A DNA stretch of 64,000 bases from DATKJY01 sp964540105 (GCA_964540105.1 CAZILL010000002.1:682001-746000), one strand, 5' to 3'. Counted from the stretch's first letter, positions 19,201 through 27,063 are shown. The notes: generated by a model not told the origin, from the letters alone. Numbers and translations: made by a program.

Positions 19201-20028
19201 GACCCGGCTGTGTACTGGGAGCCGAAACCGGTGACTACCTACCTTCGAGATCACGCAGGAATCGAACGAGCGGTCGGTTTTGCGTTGAATCATGCTTCCT
19301 ATCTGATTGGATCATATCCGATTCAGGGCACGATTGGGCTCAGCTGCCGCCCGGTAATGTGGTATTACCGGCTGTCCGGCGAGGACCCGGCGCGCAACAT
19401 GCTGCATGCTCGTTTTGCGAATTTGGCCGGTACGCGATACATTGTTTTTCCTAATCAGCCCCAGGATGTGCTAAATGTTGATACTTTGGGACCGATCCCA
19501 CTTGACACAGTAGCAGTGTTTCCGGACTGCCTTGTGTTCGAGAACAAGAACGCCTTTCCGCGAGCCTTCCTCGTTGACTCGTTTCGAGTGATGGACAGCC
19601 TATGGCCCGCCATGGTTGAAACGGCAAACGGAACTACCGACCTCAGGAAGGTCGCCCTGCTGGAACAGGCTCCAGAGATTCCCATTCAACGCTCGCCTGA
19701 TTCAGTGGGCAGCGCGCGAATCGACTACTACGGAGCGGATTCCATCACAGTTGCGGTTTCATGCCGAACCAACCAGATTCTCATTCTGGGAGATACATAC
19801 TATCCGGCGTGGCACGCTTACATCGACGGACGCCCGGCACAAACGCTCCGAGTTGACGGCGCGTTCCGCGCGGTTGCAATCCCCGCAGGAGATCATCGGG
19901 TAGAGTTCGTATACTCTTCCAGCTATGTTCGTGCGGGCGGCGCGATTTCATTGACAACTTTGGCGGGAATCGGCATCTGCTTCATCGGTGCCGTTGTAGT
20001 CCGGCGAAGGCGTCGGGCGAAAGGGTGA
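16282..20028 (+). CDS. Membrane glycosyltransferase fused to a YfhO-like domain
   Basis: 1,248 residues. The start is TTG at 16282 (GGGGAG 8 nt upstream) or ATG at 16288. Residues ~20-440 resemble GT-C/PMT-type glycosyltransferases: many membrane helices and an early acidic loop TPDTVNYMRAA after the first helix, where the family places a catalytic Asp. Residues ~459-1248 start a second multi-helix unit resembling YfhO (LFLRTWQFPGWNPYDYGG, then VFYPPELIDYLGY) and end in a periplasmic beta region plus one last helix with a basic tail. YfhO-type proteins add sugars from lipid carriers to envelope polymers. A fusion of two GT-C units in one chain is unusual. It appears to be transcribed alone. 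Confidence 0.75.
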   Translation: MKMTNLSETTLNPAKWRWDLVGLFCLALFTRAAMLWTAVGFSGLGSFFSATPDTVNYMRAARALLAHSDSAENILFMFGPGFPAYLSALLRVFGESPLPILLAQIILSSVTCLLVYRLCRQILEDYTVSIVAGMIAALSLTSVSLSCVILSDTLYLLLFLLSLVLYFDALRRGSWIRFITSGLLLGIAVLTRTIGQFWPIPLLIITALLLRSNSVDGRLSASEKRKRMVQAIICVSISLAIMFSWAARNYRVHGIPTLAMTSAGGPANVAALTLEAQTGVPYREIGDTWYKEKVAEEGRSALSLAEHYHLMRSKTLEVMRKSPIQMFSVYTKVVWENLKAREELHLGILPPHVHPWANYLNTANRPFIFAVFGFLALLVLRRFRPAAILGLIYLYYASMIGFTKWQGSRLFYPGLAAEAVLGAVALVFGVRAIASLVRSADRRWDLGRRLNAWFDEPRVRGRRYALTTVLCLAGALVWLFWDFIFSDQMLKSVDVLGLGLPHHRMMLELFLRTWQFPGWNPYDYGGVPVIESISGAVFYPPELIDYLGYVPRMIGFNFLIHFLASGLFMYLAARQLVLSPPAALVAGMAYAFSPLILSWVAPGHDGKIFAATLFPLMVLFLDRVLCDARLKDAIGFGVIFALIVVTPHLQMALYAVVFAAGYAFWRCAARSVSTRSTAGVPLRSSLVTVGIVTGLGLSAVQWLPSAHYIPNESPRAYEGKNVDYSSAFSLHPEEVASLALPEFCGLDEINGQSTYWGRNGFKDNSESFGAAVVILALVGLAIPGNRRKFWWLAVAGAVTIYALGKHTSLFVFLVSHFGLLGKMRSPSTAMFVALFAGAVLAGMGVESIQQAFSNGSRMRNRLNRGLLIAIGALFLLCIMMVLKGRGFLGYYAEFFYPQLADASPRSVQMKEAALNNLPFLQQGLWRFLVVLVGIYLLVQLFARTKRMFLLSLGLAALVIFSASGIVSRCIKLIDPAVYWEPKPVTTYLRDHAGIERAVGFALNHASYLIGSYPIQGTIGLSCRPVMWYYRLSGEDPARNMLHARFANLAGTRYIVFPNQPQDVLNVDTLGPIPLDTVAVFPDCLVFENKNAFPRAFLVDSFRVMDSLWPAMVETANGTTDLRKVALLEQAPEIPIQRSPDSVGSARIDYYGADSITVAVSCRTNQILILGDTYYPAWHAYIDGRPAQTLRVDGAFRAVAIPAGDHRVEFVYSSSYVRAGGAISLTTLAGIGICFIGAVVVRRRRRAKG

Positions 20029-20040
20029 ACCGCGGAAAAG

Positions 20041-20069
20041 AGAAGCCGCCTTTCGTCAAGGCGGCTTCT
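20041..20069. terminator. Bidirectional terminator between convergent genes
   Basis: AGAAGCCGCCTT (20041-20052) pairs perfectly with AAGGCGGCTTCT (20058-20069) around TCGTC. It sits between the rightward glycosyltransferase and the leftward sigma factor. Confidence 0.7.
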
Positions 20070-20092
20070 AAATGACGAGCGACTTCAAATCA

Positions 20093-20947
20093 TCAGTTCA
20101 GATACGCTCTTAAGGAGCGACTGCGGGAAGCGTGGCGCAGGCGCCGAATCGCTTTCTCCTTAATCTGGCGCACCCGTTCGCGTGTCAGGGAGAAGCGCGC
20201 TCCGATTTCTTCGAGGGTGAGCGCCTTCTCATGGTTGAGCCCAAAATACAGGTTGATCACTTCGGACTCGCGTGCCGTCAGTGTGTCGAGCGCCTTTTCG
20301 ATTTCCACGCGCAACGACTGGCTCAGCAGCGCCTCGTCGGGTGACGGCTGGAATTCGTCCTCGAGAATGTCGATGAGCGAATTATCCTCTGAGACCGAAA
20401 AGGGCGCGTCGAGCGATAAATGCGAATTGGAAATCTTGAGCGTGTCGGACACTTCCCCTTCGGAAAGCTCCATCTCTTTGGCGATCTCCTCAGGCGATGG
20501 CTCTCGACCAAGCCCCTGTTCCAGTCGACTCGAAATCTTGCCGATCTTGTGCAGGGTACCGACACGATTCAGGGGTAGTCGCACAATGCGACTCTGCTCT
20601 GCCAATGCCTGCAAAATTGCCTGGCGAATCCACCACACCGCATAACTTATGAATTTGAACCCGCGGGTTTCGTCGAAGCGTTTGGCCGCTTTGATCAGGC
20701 CGATGTTCCCTTCGTTGATCAGGTCGGCCAAAGAGAGTCCCTGGTTCTGGTACTGTTTTGCCACCGAGACAACGAAGCGCAAATTGGCCTTGGTCAATTT
20801 TTCCAGGGCCTTTTTGTCGCCCTGCTTGATACGTCGTGCCAGACGCACTTCTTCCTCGGCATTAATGAGAGCAGTTTCCCCGATCTCGCGCAGATAGAGG
20901 TCGAGCGACCGGTCTTCATCGCGATACTTTAGGGATTGTTTAGCCAC
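20093..20947 (-). CDS. rpoD: RpoD-type primary sigma factor, short form
   Basis: 284 residues. Region 1.2 (DEDRSLDLYLREIGE), region 2 (NLRFVVSVAKQYQNQGLSL, then GLIKAAKRFDETRGFKFISY and the AVWWIRQAI -10-binding segment), region 3 (GREPSPEEIAKEMELSEGEV) and region 4 (LTARESEVINLYFGL with the LTRERVRQIKEKAIRRLR helix-turn-helix) are all present. It lacks the long N-terminal region 1.1 and the non-conserved insert of proteobacterial RpoD, like the short primary sigma factors of Bacteroidetes-type bacteria. It directs RNA polymerase to TTGACA/TATAAT promoters, which are indeed seen in this window. An alternative group-2 sigma role cannot be excluded. Confidence 0.9.
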   Translation of the reverse strand: MAKQSLKYRDEDRSLDLYLREIGETALINAEEEVRLARRIKQGDKKALEKLTKANLRFVVSVAKQYQNQGLSLADLINEGNIGLIKAAKRFDETRGFKFISYAVWWIRQAILQALAEQSRIVRLPLNRVGTLHKIGKISSRLEQGLGREPSPEEIAKEMELSEGEVSDTLKISNSHLSLDAPFSVSEDNSLIDILEDEFQPSPDEALLSQSLRVEIEKALDTLTARESEVINLYFGLNHEKALTLEEIGARFSLTRERVRQIKEKAIRRLRHASRSRSLRAYLN

Positions 20948-21036
20948 GTGTTATTGTTCTCTCCTTCTATAAGACTCATGTCGAGGATCGAGTGCGAATC
21001 ATGTCGGCATGATCGTGCTTCGATCCCAAATTCCTA

Positions 21037-22533
21037 TTACGGTCGTAAAATCTTCCGAGCGATCGAACCATCCGGTTCAAACACGATCAACGGAATGCGG
21101 ACTTCGCCGCTGGGGAGCCTGCGCGCCAGACCCATGAGGTCGCGAAGCGCCTCTACGTTTTGAGAATTCACCTGGGTGATAATTGTCCCCTCCGAGATCG
21201 ACGCGCGATCAGCGGGGGAACTGGGATAGACCCGGGCGACATAAACCCCGGGGAGATGTCTGATCCCCAGGTCGCGCGCGATTTCAGGTGTGAAGGTGAC
21301 CAGCTCCATGCCCATCCAGGTTTCATGATCAAGATTCTGATCGGCGTCACGCTGGCGAACCGACGCGAGTGAGGCGTCCCGGTCTGCCACGACGGCAAAC
21401 AAGCGTACTTTTTCACCCTCACGGAGAACATCCAGCGCCACTCTTTCACCCTTCTTGACGGTCGAAACCAGAACGGAGAACTGATTGCTATTGATAACCT
21501 CGTTGTCGTTGAAAGACGTCACGAGATCTCCGCGATGTATCCCGGCCCTTTCGGCGGGGGAGTCGCTAAAGACTGAATCGATGATGACGCCCTTGACAGC
21601 CGTCAAACCCTGATGTTTAGCCTCGCGTTCAGTCAGGTTTGATAGCCAGACTCCGAGCCAACCCCGGTTGGCTTTGCCGGATGCGATGAGATCAGGTACA
21701 ACGGCTCGCGCCATGTTGATCGGGATGGCAAATCCGATTCCGACCGACCCGCCGCTCGGACTTGAAATGGCCGAATTGACGCCGATCGCTTCCCCGCGTA
21801 GATTCAGTAGTGGTCCTCCGGAATTGCCCGGATTGATGGAGGCGTCGGTCTGGATGTAATTCTGGAAGGTTGGCGTCTCTTCGCCAAACTGAAGGTTGTT
21901 GCGTCCTTTAGCAGAAATGACGCCCACCGTAACGGTTCGGTCCAACCCCTGCTGGGGGAACGGATTGCCAATAGCTATGGCCCAGTCGCCAACTTTGAGA
22001 CCTTCAGAATCACCGAATGGGATCGCCGTAATCTTCTCTTGCGGTTCCACTTTCAGGACGGCGAGGTCGGTCAGCGAATCGGCCCCGACTACTTTGGCGT
22101 CGTAGTCGTAGCCGGAGGAAGTGCGAACGGTCAGCTGGGTGGCGTTACGAACCACATGGTTGTTGGTCAGGATGTAGCCGTCGTCACGAAAAAAGAAGCC
22201 GGAACCGGATGATGTGGCGCCGTAGTGCCCGCCATGATACCACCACGGGACTTCCCTCTCTTCTGTGCGCGCCGAGACATTGACCACGGCGTTCTGCACG
22301 CGATCGACTACCTGGACAAAGGGAGACTCCTGTTCGCCGTTGCGAGTGACAACTGGATATGCGCCGATCTGCCCGGAATTGGATGACGCCTGGGCGAGCG
22401 TCGTGCTCGGCAGATCAAGGCGCGAGGAAATTACCAGACCGACAAGAACAGACAGTATCGCCACCCCGCCGATGACAACCAACCCCTTCCGTTGCGGTGG
22501 TCTTGTTTCGGGGGGTAATTGATTCAAAACCAA
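21037..22533 (-). CDS. htrA: HtrA/DegP-type periplasmic serine protease
   Basis: About 498 residues from a TTG at 22533, with GGAGG 5 nt upstream (TTG 22527 is the alternative). A longer frame to 22602 is open but contains the promoter. An N-terminal membrane anchor or signal (LVVIGGVAILSVLVGLVI) precedes a trypsin-like domain with the full triad: His126 in LTNNHVV, Asp156 in DSLTDLAVLKV and Ser238 in NPGNSGGPL. Two PDZ domains follow (GWLGVWLSNLTEREA and MGMELVTFTPEIARDLG regions). It would degrade or chaperone misfolded envelope proteins. It is transcribed from its own promoter, next to the RpoD-type sigma gene. Confidence 0.9.
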   Translation of the reverse strand: MVLNQLPPETRPPQRKGLVVIGGVAILSVLVGLVISSRLDLPSTTLAQASSNSGQIGAYPVVTRNGEQESPFVQVVDRVQNAVVNVSARTEEREVPWWYHGGHYGATSSGSGFFFRDDGYILTNNHVVRNATQLTVRTSSGYDYDAKVVGADSLTDLAVLKVEPQEKITAIPFGDSEGLKVGDWAIAIGNPFPQQGLDRTVTVGVISAKGRNNLQFGEETPTFQNYIQTDASINPGNSGGPLLNLRGEAIGVNSAISSPSGGSVGIGFAIPINMARAVVPDLIASGKANRGWLGVWLSNLTEREAKHQGLTAVKGVIIDSVFSDSPAERAGIHRGDLVTSFNDNEVINSNQFSVLVSTVKKGERVALDVLREGEKVRLFAVVADRDASLASVRQRDADQNLDHETWMGMELVTFTPEIARDLGIRHLPGVYVARVYPSSPADRASISEGTIITQVNSQNVEALRDLMGLARRLPSGEVRIPLIVFEPDGSIARKILRP

Positions 22534-22560
22534 GAACTCCTCCAGCTGGTTTAGCCAAGT

Positions 22561-22589
22561 ATAATACGGTTCTTCATACGACCTGTCAA
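22561..22589 (-). promoter_or_regulatory. Consensus sigma70 promoter of htrA
   Basis: On the minus strand: TTGACA (22589-22584), a 17-nt spacer, TATTAT (22566-22561). Transcription would start near 22554, about 20 nt before the TTG start codon. Confidence 0.75.
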
Positions 22590-22725
22590 CCCAAAAAAGC
22601 ACGAAATGTTCATACTTTATTGTTATAACGTTTTTCTATCCATAGAGATTCAGTAATTCCTTCTGAAATAGCGATTTACCGGCACCTGATACCGAAGGCT
22701 CATGTCCTATAACAGGAGGAAAACG

Positions 22726-22839
22726 ATGCCGAATCAAGTGGGCCCTGGGCAGCGCCAAGTATCCAGCTCGCGTAACTTATTGACAATTCAGGGGCAAGCG
22801 TTTAGCTTGCGACGCTTATGTTGTCACCCTTTTCCATGA
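22726..22839 (+). CDS. Possible 37-aa leader peptide coupled to the aldolase gene
   Basis: A short frame beginning MPNQVGPGQRQVSS has a near-perfect ribosome site, AGGAGG, 6 nt before its ATG at 22726. Its stop TGA (22837-22839) overlaps the ATG at 22836 of the aldolase frame as ATGA. The peptide is basic with two adjacent cysteines (LRRLCCHP) and matches no family I know. Such an arrangement suggests translational coupling or a regulatory leader. A -35-like TTGACA (22780-22785) with a weak TAGCTT lies inside the frame, so an internal start of transcription near 22815 is a competing reading. Confidence 0.4.
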   Translation: MPNQVGPGQRQVSSSRNLLTIQGQAFSLRRLCCHPFP

Positions 22840-23477
22840 AGAATGAGATGACTCAGATCGGGAAGCGGTTAGCCGAGAAGGGGCTGATCGCCGGTACCGA
22901 CGGCAATATCTCGGTCCGGCTGGATGACGATCGCATCATGATCACCCCCTCTGGATTGGCAAAAGGGCGACTTCAACCCGACGATATGGTGGTTGTTGAT
23001 ATAGCAGGTCGCAAGCTTCAGGGGGCCGGAAACGCGTCGACAGAAATCGCCATGCATCTGTTCGTTTATCAGCAGCGACCCGAGATCAAGGCTTGCGTCC
23101 ACGCCCATCCTCCCTATACGACCGCGTTCGCTGTGTCAGGGAAAAGCCTGGCGGAGGATATCCTGCCGGGCGTAGTCGTGGCAATCGGCGGGATTCCGAT
23201 GACCGATTACGCACCTCCGGGAACTGATGCCGTGCCCAAAGCGCTTGCCCCTTATATCGAAGCGTATAATGCTTTCCTCTTACGCAACCATGGCCTTTTG
23301 ACAATCGGACGGACTCTGGAAGAGGCGTATAATCGCCACGAAAGCGTGGAGCATTTCGCCAAAGTAGTCCACTTGGCATTACAGCTTGGAAATGTCAACA
23401 ATATCCCCTCAGACGATTTCAAGAGGCTGGAGACAATCCGCAAGCGGCTCGATGCAACCTGGGACAAACAGTCGTAG
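22836..23477 (+). CDS. Class II aldolase/adducin-family protein (FucA-like)
   Basis: 213 residues from the ATG at 22836; an ATG at 22818 would add six residues not needed by the family alignment. The N-terminus MKNEMTQIGKRLAEKGL and GTDGNISVRL, a catalytic Glu in NASTEIAMH (about E70), the metal-binding pair VHAHPPYT (H89, H91) and a third His in NHGLLT (H152) mark a zinc-dependent class II sugar-phosphate aldolase such as L-fuculose- or 5-deoxyribulose-phosphate aldolase. The exact substrate cannot be told. It heads an operon with the PLP-fold protein 12 nt downstream and the folate genes beyond. Confidence 0.85.
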   Translation: MKNEMTQIGKRLAEKGLIAGTDGNISVRLDDDRIMITPSGLAKGRLQPDDMVVVDIAGRKLQGAGNASTEIAMHLFVYQQRPEIKACVHAHPPYTTAFAVSGKSLAEDILPGVVVAIGGIPMTDYAPPGTDAVPKALAPYIEAYNAFLLRNHGLLTIGRTLEEAYNRHESVEHFAKVVHLALQLGNVNNIPSDDFKRLETIRKRLDATWDKQS

Positions 23478-23489
23478 GGATGGCTCCAG

Positions 23490-24671
23490 ATGTTAGTAAA
23501 GAAGGTTGTCATTGACAGGGCTAACCGGCTCTATCAACTCCCCCCTGAGATTCTCTCGTTCGTTCCCGAGGAATCTAAGCGCGTAATTCTGAAGAGAACC
23601 GACCTTCTCGACCTGGCCTCGTTTCAATGGCCGGTGGAATTCACCGCCCACGACACACTCTCCATGGCGTCACTGAAACCGGCCTCCAAAGAGCGGCTGA
23701 ATAATCTCAAAGAAGAGATCGTAGCATGGATGGCCGCCACTCATCAGGTCAAACTCTCCGGCACCCACGAGGTATTCATCGGGAACGGTATTTCTTCGAC
23801 CCTGTTTCACCTGGCGCTGGCCTTTGTCGACCAGGGGGATCTTACCTTCGTACCGGATATCGGGATTCCCCTCTATCGAAAAGTCACGATCGCATGCGGC
23901 GGAGAACCAGTTGGATACGCTATTTCCTCCAAGAATGGTTGGCAGCCGAATTTCGCACGAGTCAACACGCAGTTGGGACGTGTCGCTCGCCTTCTATTCC
24001 TGAATTCCCCTCATAATCCGACCGGATCGGAACTTGGCGAAAAGGAACTGGCAGAACTCATCTGGACAGCCGGTCGGGAGAATATCCTGATTGTCAATGA
24101 CGCCGCCTATCAAGCGGTTTCTGGTCGGAAACCGATCTCGTTGCTGGCAGTTCAGGCCGGGCGCAAGGTAAGCGTCGAATTGTATTCATTCTCTTACCAG
24201 TTTGGGTTACCCCCCATGCCGTTCGGATTTGCTGTCGGTAATCGCGATGTCATCGCCGGTATTCGCACGGCGTCATCGCTGTTTCCGGTACGAATTCCGG
24301 ACTACTTCGTGGACCTCGCGCTGCGCGGGATGCGTCAGGCTTCGAGCGAGGGGCTAAAGACGGCACGGTCGCTATTTCAGCAGACACAGGCGGAAGCGAG
24401 CAATCTGCTCTCGGTTTTGTCGCTGGAGAGTGAAGGAGAGGCTACCATTCCGTTCATTTGGGCGCGGATCGATCGTCGAAGCCATGCGGCTACGCTGGCG
24501 CGCCTGCTCTATCGGCGCAGTCGCATTCTGGTCGCGCCGGGGACAAGCTTCGGCGAGAAGGGGGAAGGGTATCTTCGCTTTGCACTCACGACGGGACCGA
24601 AGGCGTACGCCGACGCAGCCGCTCGAGTGCAGAAGCGCCTGAAGCTTCTTCGGGCGGGAGGGGACGAATGA
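23490..24671 (+). CDS. Class I/II aminotransferase-fold protein lacking the catalytic lysine
   Basis: 393 residues with the fold-type I aminotransferase layout: HNPTG motif (N176), VNDAAYQ (D204, Y207 contact PLP in the family) and a C-terminal GEGYLRFALT with the substrate-carboxylate Arg. At the Schiff-base site the family expects SFSKxxGLpGxRxG. Here the DNA at about 24185-24230 clearly reads SFSYQFGLPPMPFGFAVG, so Lys is replaced by Tyr236 and the phosphate-binding Arg by Pro244. The frame is intact throughout. It is therefore probably a non-transaminating paralogue: a pseudoenzyme, a binding protein, or one using unusual chemistry. It overlaps folB by 4 nt. Confidence 0.85.
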   Translation: MLVKKVVIDRANRLYQLPPEILSFVPEESKRVILKRTDLLDLASFQWPVEFTAHDTLSMASLKPASKERLNNLKEEIVAWMAATHQVKLSGTHEVFIGNGISSTLFHLALAFVDQGDLTFVPDIGIPLYRKVTIACGGEPVGYAISSKNGWQPNFARVNTQLGRVARLLFLNSPHNPTGSELGEKELAELIWTAGRENILIVNDAAYQAVSGRKPISLLAVQAGRKVSVELYSFSYQFGLPPMPFGFAVGNRDVIAGIRTASSLFPVRIPDYFVDLALRGMRQASSEGLKTARSLFQQTQAEASNLLSVLSLESEGEATIPFIWARIDRRSHAATLARLLYRRSRILVAPGTSFGEKGEGYLRFALTTGPKAYADAAARVQKRLKLLRAGGDE

Positions 24672-25069
24672 AGGATGTCATTCGGTTGGTCGGGCTCAGT
24701 TTCTACGGCTATCATGGAGTTACGAGCGCGGAAAAGGAGACCGGTCGGATTTTCGAAGTCGATTGCGAGCTCGAGATGGATCTGGCCGAAGCGGGACGCA
24801 GCGATGACTTAGCCGATACGATTGATTACGGCGCGGTTTACGCCCTGATTCGTGATGAGGTCGAAGGAACCGCGTTCGCCCTGCTCGAGGGACTGGCGCA
24901 CCGACTTGCAGCCATTATTCTTGACAAATTTCCCATCTATCGAATAACTTTGAAAGTCCGCAAATTGCATCCGCCCGTCGCTGGAAGGATGAAACATATC
25001 GAAGTCGAAGTCACGCGCTACCAAGGTGACCCGTCGAAACTGACTGATTCGGACAGGATGTCACGGTAA
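24668..25069 (+). CDS. folB: Dihydroneopterin aldolase
   Basis: 133 residues from the ATG at 24668, which overlaps the preceding stop as ATGA and has AGGGGA upstream; a longer in-frame extension lies inside the previous gene. The sequence VGLSFYGYHGVTSAEKETG, the catalytic-region YHG, DTIDYGAVYALI, and LLEGLAHRLAAIIL with its Glu, plus KLHPPVAG near the end, are characteristic. The enzyme splits 7,8-dihydroneopterin to 6-hydroxymethyl-dihydropterin and glycolaldehyde in folate synthesis, the substrate of folK immediately downstream. Confidence 0.92.
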   Translation: MKDVIRLVGLSFYGYHGVTSAEKETGRIFEVDCELEMDLAEAGRSDDLADTIDYGAVYALIRDEVEGTAFALLEGLAHRLAAIILDKFPIYRITLKVRKLHPPVAGRMKHIEVEVTRYQGDPSKLTDSDRMSR

Positions 25070-25078
25070 GGAGTAGAA

Positions 25079-25588
25079 ATGGCTGAAACAGTATATCTCT
25101 TGCTTGGCTCCAATGTGGGAGACCGGGAACGGAATCTGGAACTGGCGCTCAGAGCTCTGACAGAACTGGAAGGCTTTGAAATAACGGCGACTTCTTCGAT
25201 CTATGTCTCCGAAGCGCGCGAGATGAAAGGAGAGAATCCGTCGTTTCTCAACCAGGTTGTCAAGGGAGACTTTCAATACCCCGCGCTGGAGTTGCTGCAT
25301 TCTCTTGAACAAATTGAAGTGGGCTTAGGGCGAACCGACAAAGGGATGAAGCAGGCGCGAACGATTGATTGCGATATCCTCCTGTTCGGAAACCACATCA
25401 TCAAGAACGAGAAGCTGACTGTACCGCATCCACGCCTTTTGGATCGCCCCTTTGTCATGGTGCCGCTGCTGGAGATCGACCCGCAGTTAACTCATCCGAC
25501 AACTCGAAACCCGATCGCGTCGTATCTGTCGGAGCGTGATCGTCGCACAGTTTTGTTGTTCAGGGAACATGTCGCTCGAAACGTTTGA
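25079..25588 (+). CDS. folK: 6-hydroxymethyl-dihydropterin pyrophosphokinase
   Basis: 169 residues with AAGGAG before the ATG. Family signatures are the N-terminal YLLLGSNVGDRERNL, FLNQVVKGDF, GRTDKGMKQARTIDCDILLF (the HPPK signature with two metal-binding Asp) and VPHPRLLDRPFVMVPLLEI. It transfers pyrophosphate from ATP to the pterin produced by FolB. It starts 9 nt after folB, and its end overlaps the deoxynucleoside kinase by 20 nt, indicating translational coupling in one operon. Confidence 0.93.
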   Translation: MAETVYLLLGSNVGDRERNLELALRALTELEGFEITATSSIYVSEAREMKGENPSFLNQVVKGDFQYPALELLHSLEQIEVGLGRTDKGMKQARTIDCDILLFGNHIIKNEKLTVPHPRLLDRPFVMVPLLEIDPQLTHPTTRNPIASYLSERDRRTVLLFREHVARNV

Positions 25589-26255
25589 GCCAAACTATAT
25601 CGCCGTGGAAGGGGTGATCGGCGTGGGGAAGACAACCTTCGCGAAGATGCTCGCGGAACGGATCGGCGCCGAACTGCTCAACGAAGAAGTGTTCGAGAAT
25701 CCCTTCCTGGTCGATTTCTACAAAAACCGCAAACGATATTCGTTTCCCTGTCAGCTGTTCTTCCTGGCGTCCCGCTTCCAACAGCAGCAGCAGTTGCTTG
25801 TACGGGATCTGTTCGCCCAGCGTATTGTCGCCGACTATCTGTTTGCCAAAGACTCGATCTTCGCTTCAGTCACCTTGTCAGAACGGGAATTGGATTTGTA
25901 TAACAAGATTGCTCCCGCGCTGTCACGTGATATTCCTCGAGCCGATCTCGTGATCTACCTGCAGGCGCGGACGCCGGTGTTGATGGAACGGATCAGGCGT
26001 CGCAATTTCACTTTTGAGAAGCCAATTGACGATGACTATCTTGAAGTACTCAATAAGGCGTACGATTATTACTTCTTCCACTATACTGAAACGCCTCTCC
26101 TGGTTGTCAAGACCGACGATATCGACTTTGTGAACACACCGGAACATTTCGACGACCTCATAGAGCAGATACGAAAACCGATGATGGGAAAGCGATACTA
26201 TTCACCGTCGGGGGACCTGGCCCGAAAGCCGCAACAGGATCATGTCAGTCAATAA
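25569..26255 (+). CDS. Deoxynucleoside kinase (dAK/dGK type)
   Basis: 228 residues from the ATG at 25569 (AGGG just upstream), overlapping the end of folK. It has a Walker A GVIGVGKTTFAKML, the conserved ENPFLVDFY segment, the DRY-like substrate loop region (VADYLFAKDSIFA), a lid ERIRRRNFTFEK and DDDYLEVLNKAYDYYFF. These match bacterial deoxyadenosine/deoxyguanosine kinases that salvage deoxynucleosides to monophosphates. Kinases of this family are often found beside folK in genomes, which fits the operon here. Its final codons overlap panB by 14 nt. Confidence 0.88.
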   Translation: MSLETFEPNYIAVEGVIGVGKTTFAKMLAERIGAELLNEEVFENPFLVDFYKNRKRYSFPCQLFFLASRFQQQQQLLVRDLFAQRIVADYLFAKDSIFASVTLSERELDLYNKIAPALSRDIPRADLVIYLQARTPVLMERIRRRNFTFEKPIDDDYLEVLNKAYDYYFFHYTETPLLVVKTDDIDFVNTPEHFDDLIEQIRKPMMGKRYYSPSGDLARKPQQDHVSQ

Positions 26256-27063
26256 GCCTCGAAAGAAGATCACGATTCAGACGATTCTGAATCGAAAAGC
26301 ACAGGGGGAGAAGATTACCGTGCTCACGGCGTATGACCACTTCATCGCGTCTCTTCTGGATCGCGCCGGCATTGACTGTGTTCTGGTCGGGGATTCGGCG
26401 GCAAATGTCATTCACGGTTTTGATTCGACCCTGCCAATCACGATGGACGTCATGATCGCGCACTGCTCGGCGGTCGCGCGTGGGACTGAAAAAGCGCTGA
26501 TTGTGGCCGATATGCCGTTTTTGTCGTTTCAGCCGTCGACCGAGATCGCAATCATGAATGCCGGTCGATTTCTCAAAGAGGGTGGTGCTGAGGGCGTCAA
26601 GATCGAAGGGGGGCTGGAGATGGTGGCAACGATCAGGCGGCTCGTGGAGTGCGGGATTCCGGTTATGGGGCATATCGGATTGACCCCGCAGTCGATTCAC
26701 CGCTTCGGCGGACCGAAAGTCCAGGGGCGCGAGGAACGCTCGAAGGCATACCTGATGGAGTCTGCTCTGGCGCTTGAGGAGGCCGGCTGTTTCGCCGTCG
26801 TGTTGGAACTCGTGGAGAGTTCAATCGCCGCCGAAATCAGCGCCGCCCTTAAGACAATGGCCACGATTGGAATCGGGGCTGGTGTAGCCTGCGATGGACA
26901 GGTACTGGTGACCAACGACCTGCTCGGCCTTCGTGACCCTGACTTCAAGCCAAAGTTCCTTCGCGAATACGCAAATCTGACTCCGGTCATCAGCGATGCC
27001 ATTGCTCGCTACATCGACGATGTTCGCAAGGGAAAATTCCCGTCGACCGAGGAATCGTACTAA
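26242..27063 (+). CDS. panB: 3-methyl-2-oxobutanoate hydroxymethyltransferase
   Basis: 273 residues, close to the usual ~265. The sequences ITVLTAYDHFIASLLDRAGI, VLVGDSAANVIHG with its metal-binding Asp, ADMPFLSFQ, GAEGVKIEGG and GHIGLTPQ are standard PanB motifs. The enzyme adds a methylene-tetrahydrofolate-derived hydroxymethyl group to 2-oxoisovalerate, the first committed step to pantothenate. Its need for a folate cofactor makes the operon with folB and folK sensible. It ends the operon and converges on the kinase gene. Confidence 0.95.
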   Translation: MSVNKPRKKITIQTILNRKAQGEKITVLTAYDHFIASLLDRAGIDCVLVGDSAANVIHGFDSTLPITMDVMIAHCSAVARGTEKALIVADMPFLSFQPSTEIAIMNAGRFLKEGGAEGVKIEGGLEMVATIRRLVECGIPVMGHIGLTPQSIHRFGGPKVQGREERSKAYLMESALALEEAGCFAVVLELVESSIAAEISAALKTMATIGIGAGVACDGQVLVTNDLLGLRDPDFKPKFLREYANLTPVISDAIARYIDDVRKGKFPSTEESY

